Part shown: positions 8,004-16,030 of the stretch, in pieces | How positions within the stretch are numbered: position 1 is the first letter of the stretch | Layout: each line of letters starts with the position of its first letter | Assembly (NCBI RefSeq): GCF_042140125.1 | Contig: NZ_CP159473.1 | Strand: one strand, 5' to 3' | DNA: 64,000 nucleotides | From: Rhodophyticola sp017644125 | GTDB lineage: Bacteria > Pseudomonadota > Alphaproteobacteria > Rhodobacterales > Rhodobacteraceae | Notes under the pieces: generated by a model | Told to the model about the DNA's origin: nothing | What the model saw: only the letters and a program-made list of their open reading frames with translations | Databases searched by the model: none | Position numbers and translations under genes: made by a program

Positions 8004-9040
8004 GACCGGTCCTTGCCGACCTGATCGCCGAGTTCGGGCAACGGTTCGCGTTTGCAGGTGTCGGTCTTCGTCAGGGCAACCGCCTGCCGGAGTTCTTCAC
8101 GGCCAGCGCGCCGGGGCTGGGCCCCTGGAACGAACACGCGTTTCTGCGGGTCGCGTCGATTTCCAAGATCGTGACGGCGCAGGTTCTGCTGGGACGTCTC
8201 GGGCCGCGGTCCGATGCGGATATCAGCGCGTATCTGGGCTGGCCCCTGCGTCACCCCGGGCATCCCGGCCTGCCGGTCACCGTCGGGCAGGTTCTGTCTC
8301 ATAGCGCAGGGCTGAGCGATGCGGGCGGTTATCTGATCCCGCCCGATATGCCGTTGGCGGAGTGGATGGACGGGCATGCGGTCTGGGGCGCGGCCCCCGG
8401 CAGCGCGTTCGCCTACTCCAACCTTGGCTACATCCTGCTGGCGGAGGCGGCGGCGGGCGCGGATTTCGGCGATGCGGCGCAGGCGTGGATGCAGTCGGCG
8501 GGGATCGAGGGTGGCTTCAACTGGTCGGGCGTCGCGGCGCGCCGGAATGCGATCCCGTGCTACCGGCGAACCGAAAGCGGTCTTGAGCCACGGATCGATG
8601 CCGTGATCGCGCCGCAAGGGGTCAGCGCGCCAACCGGGCTGGAAGTGCCCCGCGGCAAGATCCGCCACGCAGGCGCCTTCGGCCCGCAGGGCGGGTTGCG
8701 CACGTCACTTGGCCAATGTCTGCGGCTTGCGGGCCTGATCCCGGGGTTCGACCAGACCCGCCTCTGGCGCCGCACCGACGGCCCGACCGAAGGATCCCCC
8801 GACGTGTTTCAGGATTACGGTGCGGGTCTCCAGTTTCTGGACCATCCGCCGGGCTATCCGCGCCCGCTTGTTGGCCATTTCGCTTCGGCCTATGGCTTTG
8901 TGGGCGGGGTTTGGCATGATGCGGCGGCGGATCTGTCTTTTGCCTACATGCTGAACGGGATGCCCGAAGAGGACGGGGAGGAGGATGATTTTCATACCGA
9001 AGAACGCGCGCTTTTCGCGGCGCTGGCTGACCTGGTCTAG
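8000..9040 (+). CDS. Serine beta-lactamase/DD-peptidase-like hydrolase
   Basis: A 346-residue protein of the beta-lactamase (class C/esterase) family. It has the catalytic S-x-x-K at residues 53-56 (SISK), the Y-S-N motif at 139-141 (AYSNLGY) and a glycine-rich segment in place of the KTG box (AFGPQGG). The substrate cannot be predicted; relatives include esterases and D-aminopeptidases. There is no signal peptide, so it is probably cytoplasmic. The proposed start is TTG 8000, overlapping the stop of the dehydrogenase gene (TTGA), which suggests coupling; no stronger start is visible. Confidence 0.8.
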   Translation: MRPVLADLIAEFGQRFAFAGVGLRQGNRLPEFFTASAPGLGPWNEHAFLRVASISKIVTAQVLLGRLGPRSDADISAYLGWPLRHPGHPGLPVTVGQVLSHSAGLSDAGGYLIPPDMPLAEWMDGHAVWGAAPGSAFAYSNLGYILLAEAAAGADFGDAAQAWMQSAGIEGGFNWSGVAARRNAIPCYRRTESGLEPRIDAVIAPQGVSAPTGLEVPRGKIRHAGAFGPQGGLRTSLGQCLRLAGLIPGFDQTRLWRRTDGPTEGSPDVFQDYGAGLQFLDHPPGYPRPLVGHFASAYGFVGGVWHDAAADLSFAYMLNGMPEEDGEEDDFHTEERALFAALADLV

Positions 9041-9043
9041 CCC

Positions 9044-9553
9044 GTGACCCAAGCCGCCCCCCAAGGCCTGACCATCCGATCCTGGAGGCCGGATGACGCG
9101 GACAGGCTATGGTCGATCCTCAAGCCCACATTCCGCGCCGGAGACACCTATACGGTCGACCCCGAAATCTCCCGGGCAGACGCTATCTCCTACTGGACCG
9201 CAGCGGAGAAAACGGTGTTCCTTGCGGAGGATCGGACGGATCTGCTTGGCACGTATTTCATTCGCCCCAATCAGGGCGGCGGTGGCGCGCATGTCTGCAA
9301 CTGCGGCTACATCACCGCGCCCGAGGCGCGCGGCAAGGGCGTGGCGCGGGCGATGCTGGCCCATTCCCTGGAGGAGGCACGGCGTCTTGGCTACCGCGCG
9401 ATGCAGTACAACTTCGTGATCGCCACGAACACCCGGGCCATCGCGATCTGGGAACAGGCCGGATTTCAAACGGTCGGGCGCCTGCCCGATGCGTTTCATC
9501 ATCCGCGGGAGGGGTATGTCGACGCGCTGGTGATGTTCCGATCGTTGGTTTAG
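9044..9553 (+). CDS. GNAT family N-acetyltransferase
   Basis: A 169-residue acetyl-CoA-dependent acetyltransferase. The acetyl-CoA loop is visible as ARGKGVARAML (motif A, R/Q-x-x-G-x-G/A) and the C-terminal strand pair as NTRAIAIWEQAGF, the classic GNAT motif B. Substrate unknown. It starts at GTG 9044, three bases after the serine hydrolase, and is followed closely by a small exported protein, so these genes likely form one transcript. Confidence 0.85.
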   Translation: MTQAAPQGLTIRSWRPDDADRLWSILKPTFRAGDTYTVDPEISRADAISYWTAAEKTVFLAEDRTDLLGTYFIRPNQGGGGAHVCNCGYITAPEARGKGVARAMLAHSLEEARRLGYRAMQYNFVIATNTRAIAIWEQAGFQTVGRLPDAFHHPREGYVDALVMFRSLV

Positions 9554-9562
9554 GGTCCGCCA

Positions 9563-10027
9563 ATGTCGCATCGCCTGATCATTCTTGCATCCGCTTTGAG
9601 CGTGCTTGCCGGTTTCGCCCATGCGCAGGGCGCGGTGTCGGACAGGGCGCTTGACCTGCTGATGACGCCCACGCCGTCGCCGATGATCACCTATGCGCTG
9701 ATCGGTCGGCTCACGGCGATCATGCCCGGGGACGTTGCGGATATCGAGATCTCCGACAGCGGAGAGATCACCGATGTCTTCATCCGTCTTGAGCCCGAAG
9801 CCGCGGCCGAATATTCCAGTTGGACCGAAGTCGGGACCGGCTTTGAAATGACTGTCTCGATTTGCGGAATGCGCGTTCTGGAAAGCATCATCGACGCGCC
9901 GGTCTCCAGCGGCACGATCTACATTCCCGGTCTCAACGCCATTCAGGCCGAAGCCCTTCGCGCGCTTTGGGCTGGCCGGCAAACCTGCTCAACCCTGCCA
10001 CACGAGGTGTTCCCGCTTGCCCAATGA
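9563..10027 (+). CDS. Small exported protein of unknown function
   Basis: A 154-residue protein with a clear Sec signal peptide (MSHRLIILASALSVLAGFAHA, cleavage after AHA). The mature part is acidic. Its last ~55 residues (EMTVSICGMRVLESI, SSGTIYIPGLNAIQAEAL) weakly recall the P1-head subdomain of SecD, but this is only a pattern impression. The two cysteines of the mature part could form a disulphide in the periplasm. It lies 9 bp after the GNAT gene and overlaps the next gene by 11 bp. Confidence 0.7.
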   Translation: MSHRLIILASALSVLAGFAHAQGAVSDRALDLLMTPTPSPMITYALIGRLTAIMPGDVADIEISDSGEITDVFIRLEPEAAAEYSSWTEVGTGFEMTVSICGMRVLESIIDAPVSSGTIYIPGLNAIQAEALRALWAGRQTCSTLPHEVFPLAQ

Positions 10028-10730
10028 CACGCCCCTTCTTGCCGTACTGATCGACGCCGACAACACCTCCTACAAGCACGCCAAGGCGATTTTCGACGAG
10101 ATCGCCGGCTTCGGAGAGGCCAGCGTGCGGCGCATCTATGGCGATTTCAGCTCGTCCCACATGAAGGGTTGGTCCGGTGTTCAGGCCGAGTTCGGCATCG
10201 TGCCCCATCACCAGCCTGCAAATACGGTCGGCAAGAACGCCAGCGACATCGCGCTGGTCATCGACGCGATGGATCTGATGCATTCGGGCCGTTTCGACGG
10301 ATTCGTGCTGGTAAGCTCCGACAGCGATTTCACCCGTCTGGCCAGCCGCGTTCGCGAACAGGGCCTCGATGTCTATGGCATCGGTCAGCGGAAAACGCCG
10401 GATGCGTTCCGGAAGGCCTGCAAACGGTTCATCTTCGTCGAGAACCTTCTGGGAGAGCCGGACCGGGCCGCGACGCAGAGCGCCGACCGCCCGAAGGACA
10501 AATCGGTAACCGATGCGCGCGATCTGATCCTGCGCGCGATGGAAAGCATCGATCAGGAGGACGACTGGTATTCCCTTGGGCAGATCGGCCAGTTCATCAC
10601 CGCGGCCAACCCCGATTTCGACACGCGGACCTATGGCAAGAGAAAGCTCAGCGATCTGGTTGAAAGCCTGAAAATGCTGGAGGTCAAGCGCGGCAACGGC
10701 AACCAGATGCTGGTGCGGCGGCTGGACTGA
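10017..10730 (+). CDS. NYN-domain putative ribonuclease with OST-HTH/LOTUS domain
   Basis: A 237-residue protein. The N-terminal ~145 residues are a NYN (LabA/DUF88-like, PIN fold) domain. It shows acidic residues typical of metal-dependent RNases: LIDADN near the start, a central SDIALVIDAMDL and SSDSDFTRLA. The C-terminal ~70 residues (DLILRAMESI to MLVRRLD) look like an OST-HTH/LOTUS domain, which binds RNA. It probably acts in RNA processing or decay; the target is unknown. The start TTG 10017 overlaps the preceding gene, and relatives start with a short leader before PLLAVLIDADN. It converges with the TetR gene, with no gap. Confidence 0.85.
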   Translation: MPNDTPLLAVLIDADNTSYKHAKAIFDEIAGFGEASVRRIYGDFSSSHMKGWSGVQAEFGIVPHHQPANTVGKNASDIALVIDAMDLMHSGRFDGFVLVSSDSDFTRLASRVREQGLDVYGIGQRKTPDAFRKACKRFIFVENLLGEPDRAATQSADRPKDKSVTDARDLILRAMESIDQEDDWYSLGQIGQFITAANPDFDTRTYGKRKLSDLVESLKMLEVKRGNGNQMLVRRLD

Positions 10731-11348
10731 TCAACGCCGGGCGTAGCGCGCCATGAAGGTCTTGACGGCCTCGCCGGCGACCTTGTCGATCTGCTCGGGC
10801 GTCGGCACCGGAGCGACGCCCATCAGGCGTTGAAGCATCAGATCGGTTCGGCAAAGCTGCATGAAGGTATCCGCGGCCTGGGCGGCATCTTCGATATCCA
10901 GCACTTCGCGCGCCTTGGGGCTTTCCATGAAGGCCGCCATCTGCGCCATGGCCGTACAGGGGCCGGTTTCGTAGAACGCCCGGCCCAGTTCGGGAAATCT
11001 CTGCGCTTCGCCCACGCAGACACGGAAGATCGACAAACCGGCATCCGACAGAAAGAACTCCAGCATCGAGGACGCGATATGATGAAGCGCATCCGGCACC
11101 GAACGCTGCTGGATCTCGATATCCATCGAGGCCTTCTTCTGGAAGTCGCATTCCATCTGCAGGACAGCCAGGAAAAGCTGCTGCTTGTCAGGGAAGTAGC
11201 TGTAGAGAGTTGCCTTGGATACTCCGGCGTCGCGTGCGATCACATCGACGCTGGCTCCTTCGAAGCCTTCACGCATGAAGACTTCGCGCGCACCGCTGAT
11301 GACCTGATCGTATTTGCGACCCTTCTTGATCTGGGGTTCTGCGTTCAT
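10731..11348 (-). CDS. TetR/AcrR family transcriptional regulator
   Basis: A 205-residue TetR-type repressor. The N-terminal helix-turn-helix is obvious (GAREVFMREGFEGASVDVI, AGVSKATLYSYFPDKQQLF), and the C-terminal ligand-binding domain resembles AcrR-type regulators. I chose ATG 11348 because GGAG lies ~8 nt upstream; a GTG at 11363 would add five residues. An operator-like sequence (11377-11394) lies in the spacer of its own predicted promoter, and a near-identical inverted copy sits at 11624-11641, implying autoregulation and control of something on the far side. Ligand unknown. Confidence 0.92.
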   Translation of the reverse strand: MNAEPQIKKGRKYDQVISGAREVFMREGFEGASVDVIARDAGVSKATLYSYFPDKQQLFLAVLQMECDFQKKASMDIEIQQRSVPDALHHIASSMLEFFLSDAGLSIFRVCVGEAQRFPELGRAFYETGPCTAMAQMAAFMESPKAREVLDIEDAAQAADTFMQLCRTDLMLQRLMGVAPVPTPEQIDKVAGEAVKTFMARYARR

Positions 11349-11371
11349 GTTTGCTCCGTCCACCGGGGGGA

Positions 11372-11401
11372 AGTGTAGACTGTTCTGTTTAGTTCAATCA
11401 A
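11372..11401 (-). promoter_or_regulatory. Putative promoter of the tetR gene
   Basis: Minus-strand TTGATT (11401-11396) and TACACT (11377-11372) are separated by 18 bp. The operator-like repeat fills the spacer. Pattern-based prediction. Confidence 0.45.
11377..11394 (+). promoter_or_regulatory. Operator-like repeat copy A
   Basis: AGACTGTTCTGTTTAGTT. It is identical at 16 of 18 positions to the reverse complement of copy B at 11624-11641; only the two central bases differ. Likely TetR binding site. Confidence 0.55.
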
Positions 11402-11431
11402 GGGGGCCATCGCCGTGATCACCTTAAAACG

Positions 11432-11466
11432 AAGGGCGGAGGCGCCGAACCGGCACCCCCGCCCTT
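11432..11466 (-). terminator. Terminator-like hairpin for a leftward short transcript
   Basis: Perfect 8-bp stem AAGGGCGG/CCGCCCTT around a GC-rich loop. On the minus strand it is followed by CGTTTT (11431-11426). It would end a transcript initiated at the putative minus-strand promoter at 11623-11651. Confidence 0.4.
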
Positions 11467-11484
11467 GACCGACAGGGAGATTGG

Positions 11485-11541
11485 TCAGTCAAAGTCCCCC
11501 GGCTTTTTCGGGCCGGGCGGGGTTTTCGACATATGGGACAT
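11485..11541 (-). CDS. Candidate 18-residue small protein
   Basis: Short reading frame MSHMSKTPPGPKKPGDFD ending in TGA, preceded by GAGAGGG about 10 nt before the ATG. It lies inside the 380-bp gap between tetR and the transporter, downstream of a minus-strand promoter-like sequence that holds operator copy B, and ahead of a terminator-like hairpin. The evidence is context and composition only; a frame this short can easily arise by chance. No family recognised. Confidence 0.25.
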   Translation of the reverse strand: MSHMSKTPPGPKKPGDFD

Positions 11542-11622
11542 TCGTCAAAAACCCTCTCTGAACGGCGGAACAGAGACTGTCGACTGTCTGGGGGATGATG
11601 GCCCGCTCCACCGATGCCTCTA

Positions 11623-11651
11623 AAACTAAACAGTTCAGTCTGTAGTTTCAA
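11623..11651 (-). promoter_or_regulatory. Putative minus-strand promoter overlapping operator copy B
   Basis: On the minus strand TTGAAA (11651-11646) and TAGTTT (11628-11623) are 17 bp apart. It would drive a leftward transcript of ~180 nt ending at the hairpin at 11432-11466. No convincing plus-strand promoter for the transporter was seen, although one probably exists between here and 11731. Confidence 0.3.
11624..11641 (-). promoter_or_regulatory. Operator-like repeat copy B
   Basis: Plus-strand AACTAAACAGTTCAGTCT, the inverted counterpart of copy A. Its core at 11625-11639 is a 15-bp dyad with a single mismatch (ACTGAAC-T-GTTTAGT), typical in form of TetR operators. It lies ~90 bp upstream of the AEC transporter gene. 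Confidence 0.55.
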
Positions 11652-11730
11652 GAGATCGCGTCGACCTTCGGAAGCGCCGTTGCGGCAGGCCATGCTGGAC
11701 AGGTCCACGGCAATCGACTAGCCCGCTGAT

Positions 11731-12678
11731 ATGGTCGAGATTTTTCTGAAGACCCTGCCATTCTTCGCGTTGATCGGATTGGGGTTCCAGGCCGGGCGCA
11801 GCGGGTTTTTCACCGCCGAAGCGACCGCCTATCTTACCAAATTCGTCTTCTACTTCGCCCTGTCGGCGATGCTGTTCCGCTTTGCGGCGAATCTGTCCCT
11901 CGCCGAGATCTTCAACTGGTGGTTCGTTGCGGCCTATCTCTGGGGCTGTTTCACCGTCTACCTGATTGCGACGGCGGTTGCGCTGTTCCGCCGCCGTGGC
12001 ATCGAAGAGGCCGCCGTCGAGGCGCAATGCGCGGTCATCGGCAACACGGGCTTTCTGGGTGTGCCGATGCTGGTGGTGCTGCTGGGCCCGGCGGCGGCGG
12101 GCCCGGTTCTGATGGTCCTCGCGCTGGACCTTGTGGTTTTCTCCAGTCTGATCGTCATCCTCATCACCGGTAGCCGCGATGGCCGGATGTCGCTCGGTGT
12201 CCTGAAAACGGTCGGCCTGGGGCTTGTGAAAAACCCCATGATCGTGTCGATCACGCTTGGTCTTCTGTGGTCGTCGACCGGTTGGGCGGTGCCCGGCCCG
12301 GTCAACGAGTTTCTGGCGATACTGGGCGCGGCGGCCACGCCCGGGGCGCTCTTTGCCATCGGCGCATCGCTGGCCGGCAAATCCGCCGAGCGGATGACCG
12401 TCGCGGGCTGGCTGACCTTCTGCAAGCTTGTCCTGCATCCGGCGGCCGTGGCCTTGGCGGCACTGGTTCTGTTCCCGGTCCCGGTCTTTGACGCCGCGGT
12501 GATGATTGCCGCGGCATCGCTGCCCGTGGCAGGCAACGTCTACATTCTGGCACAGCATTACGGGGTCGCACCGCATCGCGTCTCGGCGTCGATCCTGATA
12601 TCCACGGCGATCAGCATCGTCACCGTTTCGGTCGTGATCGCCTGGGTCGCGGGGCCGGCCGGTATTGCGCCCGGATGA
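11731..12678 (+). CDS. AEC (auxin efflux carrier) family transporter
   Basis: A 315-residue, ~10-helix inner-membrane protein of the AEC family, whose bacterial members carry malonate, malate and other small organic acids. The family pattern is visible: N-terminal LPFFALIGLGFQAGR, mid-protein NTGFLGVPML, and the C-terminal half with ATPGALFAIGASL and SLPVAGNVYILAQHYG. The substrate cannot be predicted. It is divergent from the TetR gene across an operator-bearing gap, so TetR regulation is plausible. The S-formylglutathione hydrolase gene follows after ~70 bp. Confidence 0.88.
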   Translation: MVEIFLKTLPFFALIGLGFQAGRSGFFTAEATAYLTKFVFYFALSAMLFRFAANLSLAEIFNWWFVAAYLWGCFTVYLIATAVALFRRRGIEEAAVEAQCAVIGNTGFLGVPMLVVLLGPAAAGPVLMVLALDLVVFSSLIVILITGSRDGRMSLGVLKTVGLGLVKNPMIVSITLGLLWSSTGWAVPGPVNEFLAILGAAATPGALFAIGASLAGKSAERMTVAGWLTFCKLVLHPAAVALAALVLFPVPVFDAAVMIAAASLPVAGNVYILAQHYGVAPHRVSASILISTAISIVTVSVVIAWVAGPAGIAPG

Positions 12679-12748
12679 GCGCCGGGCTGGACGCGTTGCC
12701 CGGGCCGCGTTACGCCTAGGCCCGGGCCATAGCAGGGGGAGCATCGCC

Positions 12749-13588
12749 ATGGATACCGTCTCGGAAAACCGGTGTTTCGGGGGAACGCAGGGCGTCTACA
12801 CCCATGCGTCGAAAGCGACGGGCACCGAAATGACCTTCGGCCTGTTCCAGCCGGTGGAAGCCAAGGATGGCCCGGTGCCCGTGCTTTGGTATCTGTCCGG
12901 TCTGACCTGCACCCATGAAAACGCCATGGTGAAGGCGGGCGCGCAGGCCTGGGCGGCAGATCACGGCATAGCCCTGGTTTTCCCCGACACCTCTCCCCGC
13001 GGCACGGGCGTGGCGGATGATAACGCCTTTGATATCGGTCAGGGTGCCGGGTTTTACGTGAATGCCACGCAAGACCCCTGGGCCGAGCATTTCCAGATGT
13101 GGGATTACATCACCGACGAATTGCCCCGCGCGCTCTTCAAACGCTTCGCGCTGGATGAGGCGCGCCAAGGCATCACCGGCCATTCCATGGGCGGGCATGG
13201 GGCGTTGACCATCGCGATGAGCTTCCCGGACCGTTTTGCCTCCGTCTCGGCATTCGCGCCGATCTGCAATCCGATGGAAAGCGACTGGGGCCAAAAACAG
13301 TTTGCCGCGTATCTGGGCGAAAACACCGCGCTCTGGGAGCCGCATGACGCGACATTCCTGATGCGGGAGCAGGGGTTTCCGGGGCCGGTCCTGATTGACA
13401 CCGGCACGGCGGATCAGTTCGGTGACCTTCTGAAGACCGAGGCGCTTGCCGCTGCCATCGCCACCCGCCGCCAGCCCGCGACGCTGCGCATGCAGCCGGG
13501 CTATGACCACAGTTACTTCTTCGTTTCCAGCTTCATGGAGGATCATGTCGCGTTCCATGCCGATGCCATGTACGGGGTTGCCGCATGA
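12749..13588 (+). CDS. fghA: S-formylglutathione hydrolase
   Basis: A 279-residue esterase that hydrolyses S-formylglutathione to formate and glutathione, completing glutathione-dependent formaldehyde detoxification. It has an alpha/beta hydrolase fold with the nucleophile Ser146 in GHSMGGHG, the conserved WYLSGLTCTHENAM and DTSPRGTG segments, and a C-terminal GYDHSYFF providing the catalytic His. ATG 12749 follows AGGGGGAG. It works after the dehydrogenase at 6890-8003. It overlaps the next gene by 4 nt and is the first of four tightly overlapping genes. Confidence 0.95.
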   Translation: MDTVSENRCFGGTQGVYTHASKATGTEMTFGLFQPVEAKDGPVPVLWYLSGLTCTHENAMVKAGAQAWAADHGIALVFPDTSPRGTGVADDNAFDIGQGAGFYVNATQDPWAEHFQMWDYITDELPRALFKRFALDEARQGITGHSMGGHGALTIAMSFPDRFASVSAFAPICNPMESDWGQKQFAAYLGENTALWEPHDATFLMREQGFPGPVLIDTGTADQFGDLLKTEALAAAIATRRQPATLRMQPGYDHSYFFVSSFMEDHVAFHADAMYGVAA

Positions 13589-14208
13589 CCATTGACGCGG
13601 TGATTTTTGACATCGGCAACGTGCTGATCGAATGGCAACCCGAACGCTTCTATGACCGCGAGATCGGAGAGGCGCGCCGCCGCGCCCTGTTCGATGCGGT
13701 GGACCTGCACGCGATGAACGAGCGCGTCGATCTTGGCCACGGGTTTCAGGATGTCATCTACGAGACCGCGGCCCGGTACCCGGACTTCGCGGCGGAGATC
13801 CGCATGTGGCATGACCGCTGGATCGAGCTTGCGCAACCCGTGATCCCCCATTCGGTCAAGCTGCTCAGGGCGCTCCGCGCCAGGGGCGTGCCGGTGTTCG
13901 CCCTGACGAATTTCGGTATTGAAAGCTATGCCTATGCGCAGACGCAGTTCGATTTCCTCAACGAGTTCGATCAGGAATATGTGTCGGGCCGGATGCGGGT
14001 GACCAAGCCCGATCCGCGGATCTATGAGCTGGTGGAGGAGCAATCGGGTGTCGCACCCCAAAACCTGCTTTTCGCCGATGACCGGGCCGCCAATATCTCG
14101 GCCGCCAGGGTCCGCGGCTGGAAGGCGCATCTGTTCGAGGGGCCGGCAGGCTGGGCCGATGCGCTGGTGATGCATGATCTTCTGAGCCCGGAAGAGGCCG
14201 CCGCATGA
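13585..14208 (+). CDS. HAD-superfamily hydrolase (subfamily IA-like)
   Basis: A 207-residue HAD phosphatase-like protein. The nucleophile Asp9 is in IFDIGNVLIEW, motif II is ALTNFG, the motif III Lys is in RVTKPDPRIYE and motif IV is FADDRAANI. The usual second Asp of motif I (DxD) is Gly, as in YihX-type sugar phosphatases, which are still active, so phosphatase activity toward a small phosphorylated metabolite is plausible. It overlaps both neighbours by 4 nt (ATGA), indicating translational coupling with fghA and the OCD-like gene. Confidence 0.87.
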   Translation: MTIDAVIFDIGNVLIEWQPERFYDREIGEARRRALFDAVDLHAMNERVDLGHGFQDVIYETAARYPDFAAEIRMWHDRWIELAQPVIPHSVKLLRALRARGVPVFALTNFGIESYAYAQTQFDFLNEFDQEYVSGRMRVTKPDPRIYELVEEQSGVAPQNLLFADDRAANISAARVRGWKAHLFEGPAGWADALVMHDLLSPEEAAA

Positions 14209-15122
14209 GCCCGGAGTTCATAAGCGGTGCGGCCGAAAACGTCCTCACATGGCGCGGCCTCGGCGATGCGATCGAGGCGGGGCACCGCCTGCCGAAGGCC
14301 GAGATCACCGATAGTTTCCTGTATCGCGGCGAGGACACGATGCTGTCCCGCGCGGCCTGGATCGACGGGCTGGGCCTGCTTGTGAAGACCGCAACGATTT
14401 TCCCGGGCAACCCGGCGCAGGACCGGGCCACCGTCGGGGGCAGCGTGTCGCTTTTCAACGACGGCCATGGCGGGCTGGATGCGATCCTCGATTTTCATCT
14501 CGTGACCAAGTGGAAGACAGCGGGCGACAGCGCCTTTGCGGCCAGCAAGCTCGCCCGGCCGGAGAGCCGCAGGATCCTGATCGTGGGCGCGGGAACCGTG
14601 GGACGAAGCCTCTGGGCCGCGTATCGGGCCTATTTCCCGGATGCACAGTTCGCCGTCTGGAACCGCAGCCCGGACGGGGCCGCGCGATTTGCCGAAGACT
14701 GTCCGGGAACGACACCCATGGAGGATTTGTCCGAAGCGGTCGGACAGGCCGATATCGTGACCTCCGCCACCATGGCGACCGATCCTCTGATCATGGGCGA
14801 CTGGCTTCGGCCCGGTCAGCATATCGACCTGATCGGCGCCTATCGCCCGGATATGCGCGAAGCCGATGACACGGCGCTGAACCGCGCCCGCATCTTTGTC
14901 GACAGTCGCGAAACCACCATTGCCCATATCGGCGAATTGAAGGACCCGATCGCCCGTGGCGTGATCGGACCGGACGATGTGATTGCGGACTATTACGATC
15001 TTGCCGCCGGCACATTCGCCCGCCAGAGCGATGACGAGATCACGTTGTTCAAGAATGGCGGCGGCGCGCATCTGGACCTGATGACCAGCGCCTATATCCT
15101 CAGGCAGGCCGGAAGCGGATGA
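14205..15122 (+). CDS. Ornithine cyclodeaminase/mu-crystallin family protein
   Basis: A 305-residue member of the OCD/mu-crystallin family of NAD(P)-binding imine-type reductases and deaminases. It shows the substrate-side segment LVKTATIFPGNP, a Rossmann motif ILIVGAGTVGRSL and the C-terminal DLIGAYRPDMREAD. Members include ornithine cyclodeaminase, alanine dehydrogenase and ketimine reductase, so the precise reaction is open. It overlaps the HAD gene and the following hydrolase by 4 nt each. Confidence 0.85.
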   Translation: MSPEFISGAAENVLTWRGLGDAIEAGHRLPKAEITDSFLYRGEDTMLSRAAWIDGLGLLVKTATIFPGNPAQDRATVGGSVSLFNDGHGGLDAILDFHLVTKWKTAGDSAFAASKLARPESRRILIVGAGTVGRSLWAAYRAYFPDAQFAVWNRSPDGAARFAEDCPGTTPMEDLSEAVGQADIVTSATMATDPLIMGDWLRPGQHIDLIGAYRPDMREADDTALNRARIFVDSRETTIAHIGELKDPIARGVIGPDDVIADYYDLAAGTFARQSDDEITLFKNGGGAHLDLMTSAYILRQAGSG

Positions 15123-16030
15123 TCTGGCTGCTTGCGCTTCTGGTGCTCGGCCTCGTGGGAGGCTGGCTTGCAGCGCGGCTGACCCAGACCGATCTGGCCA
15201 CGGCCCGCACGCGCATGGATGGCCAGCTGATAAAGCTTTCCGACGGCAAGACCCATTTCGCATGGCACGGGCCCGAAGACGGGCGGGTGATGGTCTGTAT
15301 CCACGGCCTGTCCACGCCGTCCTATGTCTGGAATGCGCTGCTCCCGCATCTGACGGCGCAGGGCTATCGGGTCCTGACCTATGATCTGTATGGCCGTGGC
15401 CTCTCCGACCGTGTGCCCGGCCCGCAAACACGCGAGTTCTTCATGCGGCAGTTGCGCGATCTTCTCGCGTCTCAGGAGATTGACTGGCCCGTGACTCTGT
15501 GCGGCTATTCCATGGGCGGAACCATCGCCACGGCCCGCGTGGTGGAAGCGCCCGATCAGGTCAGCCAGCTGATACTGGTTGCGGCGGCAGGACTGCGGAC
15601 GGAGCTGGGATGGTTTGCCGACCTCACCGCGCGCCTTCCGCTGTTTGGTGACTGGCTGCACGGGGTTGCCGGGCCGGTCCTGATGAACTGGGAGTTGGCG
15701 CGCACATCCCGCACCGGTGACCTTGCCGCGCAGATGGCAACCCGCATGCAAGAGGATGTGCGGGTCGAGGGCACCATGGCTGCCATCCTTTCCGCGACGC
15801 GCAACGTCCTGTCCGAGGATATGGCGGAAGATCATCGGCTTGTCGCGCAATCGGGTGTTCCCGTGCTGGCCATCTGGGGCAGCGACGATGAGGTGATCCC
15901 GATCTGGTCGCTTGGGGAGCTGTCGCGCCTGAACCCCGCGGCCCGGCAGGTTCGGATCGACGGGGCCGATCACCGTCTGGTCTATACCCATGCGGCCCGG
16001 ATTGCCGAGGCGGTTGAAGAGAGCCTTTAG
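15119..16030 (+). CDS. Alpha/beta hydrolase with N-terminal membrane helix
   Basis: A 303-residue alpha/beta hydrolase. Residues 2-20 form one hydrophobic helix, suggesting a membrane anchor or uncleaved signal. The oxyanion segment is CIHGLSTPSYVW, the nucleophile elbow is GYSMGG, the acid is in WGSDDEVIP and the His in GADHRLVY. The substrate is unknown; lipase or esterase activity is the usual guess. It is the last gene of the fghA-HAD-OCD-hydrolase operon. Its stop overlaps the stop of the convergent MFS gene. Confidence 0.85.
   Translation: MIWLLALLVLGLVGGWLAARLTQTDLATARTRMDGQLIKLSDGKTHFAWHGPEDGRVMVCIHGLSTPSYVWNALLPHLTAQGYRVLTYDLYGRGLSDRVPGPQTREFFMRQLRDLLASQEIDWPVTLCGYSMGGTIATARVVEAPDQVSQLILVAAAGLRTELGWFADLTARLPLFGDWLHGVAGPVLMNWELARTSRTGDLAAQMATRMQEDVRVEGTMAAILSATRNVLSEDMAEDHRLVAQSGVPVLAIWGSDDEVIPIWSLGELSRLNPAARQVRIDGADHRLVYTHAARIAEAVEESL

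Noticed and set aside
11424..11708. Minus-strand open frame of 94 codons in the tetR-transporter gap
   Set aside because: Its start lies upstream of the putative promoter, it has no recognised domain, and its Arg/Ser/Pro-rich composition is what an off-frame GC-rich stretch gives.
14022..15431. Minus-strand open frame across the HAD, OCD-like and hydrolase genes
   Set aside because: Spans three recognisable genes on the other strand; no family features.
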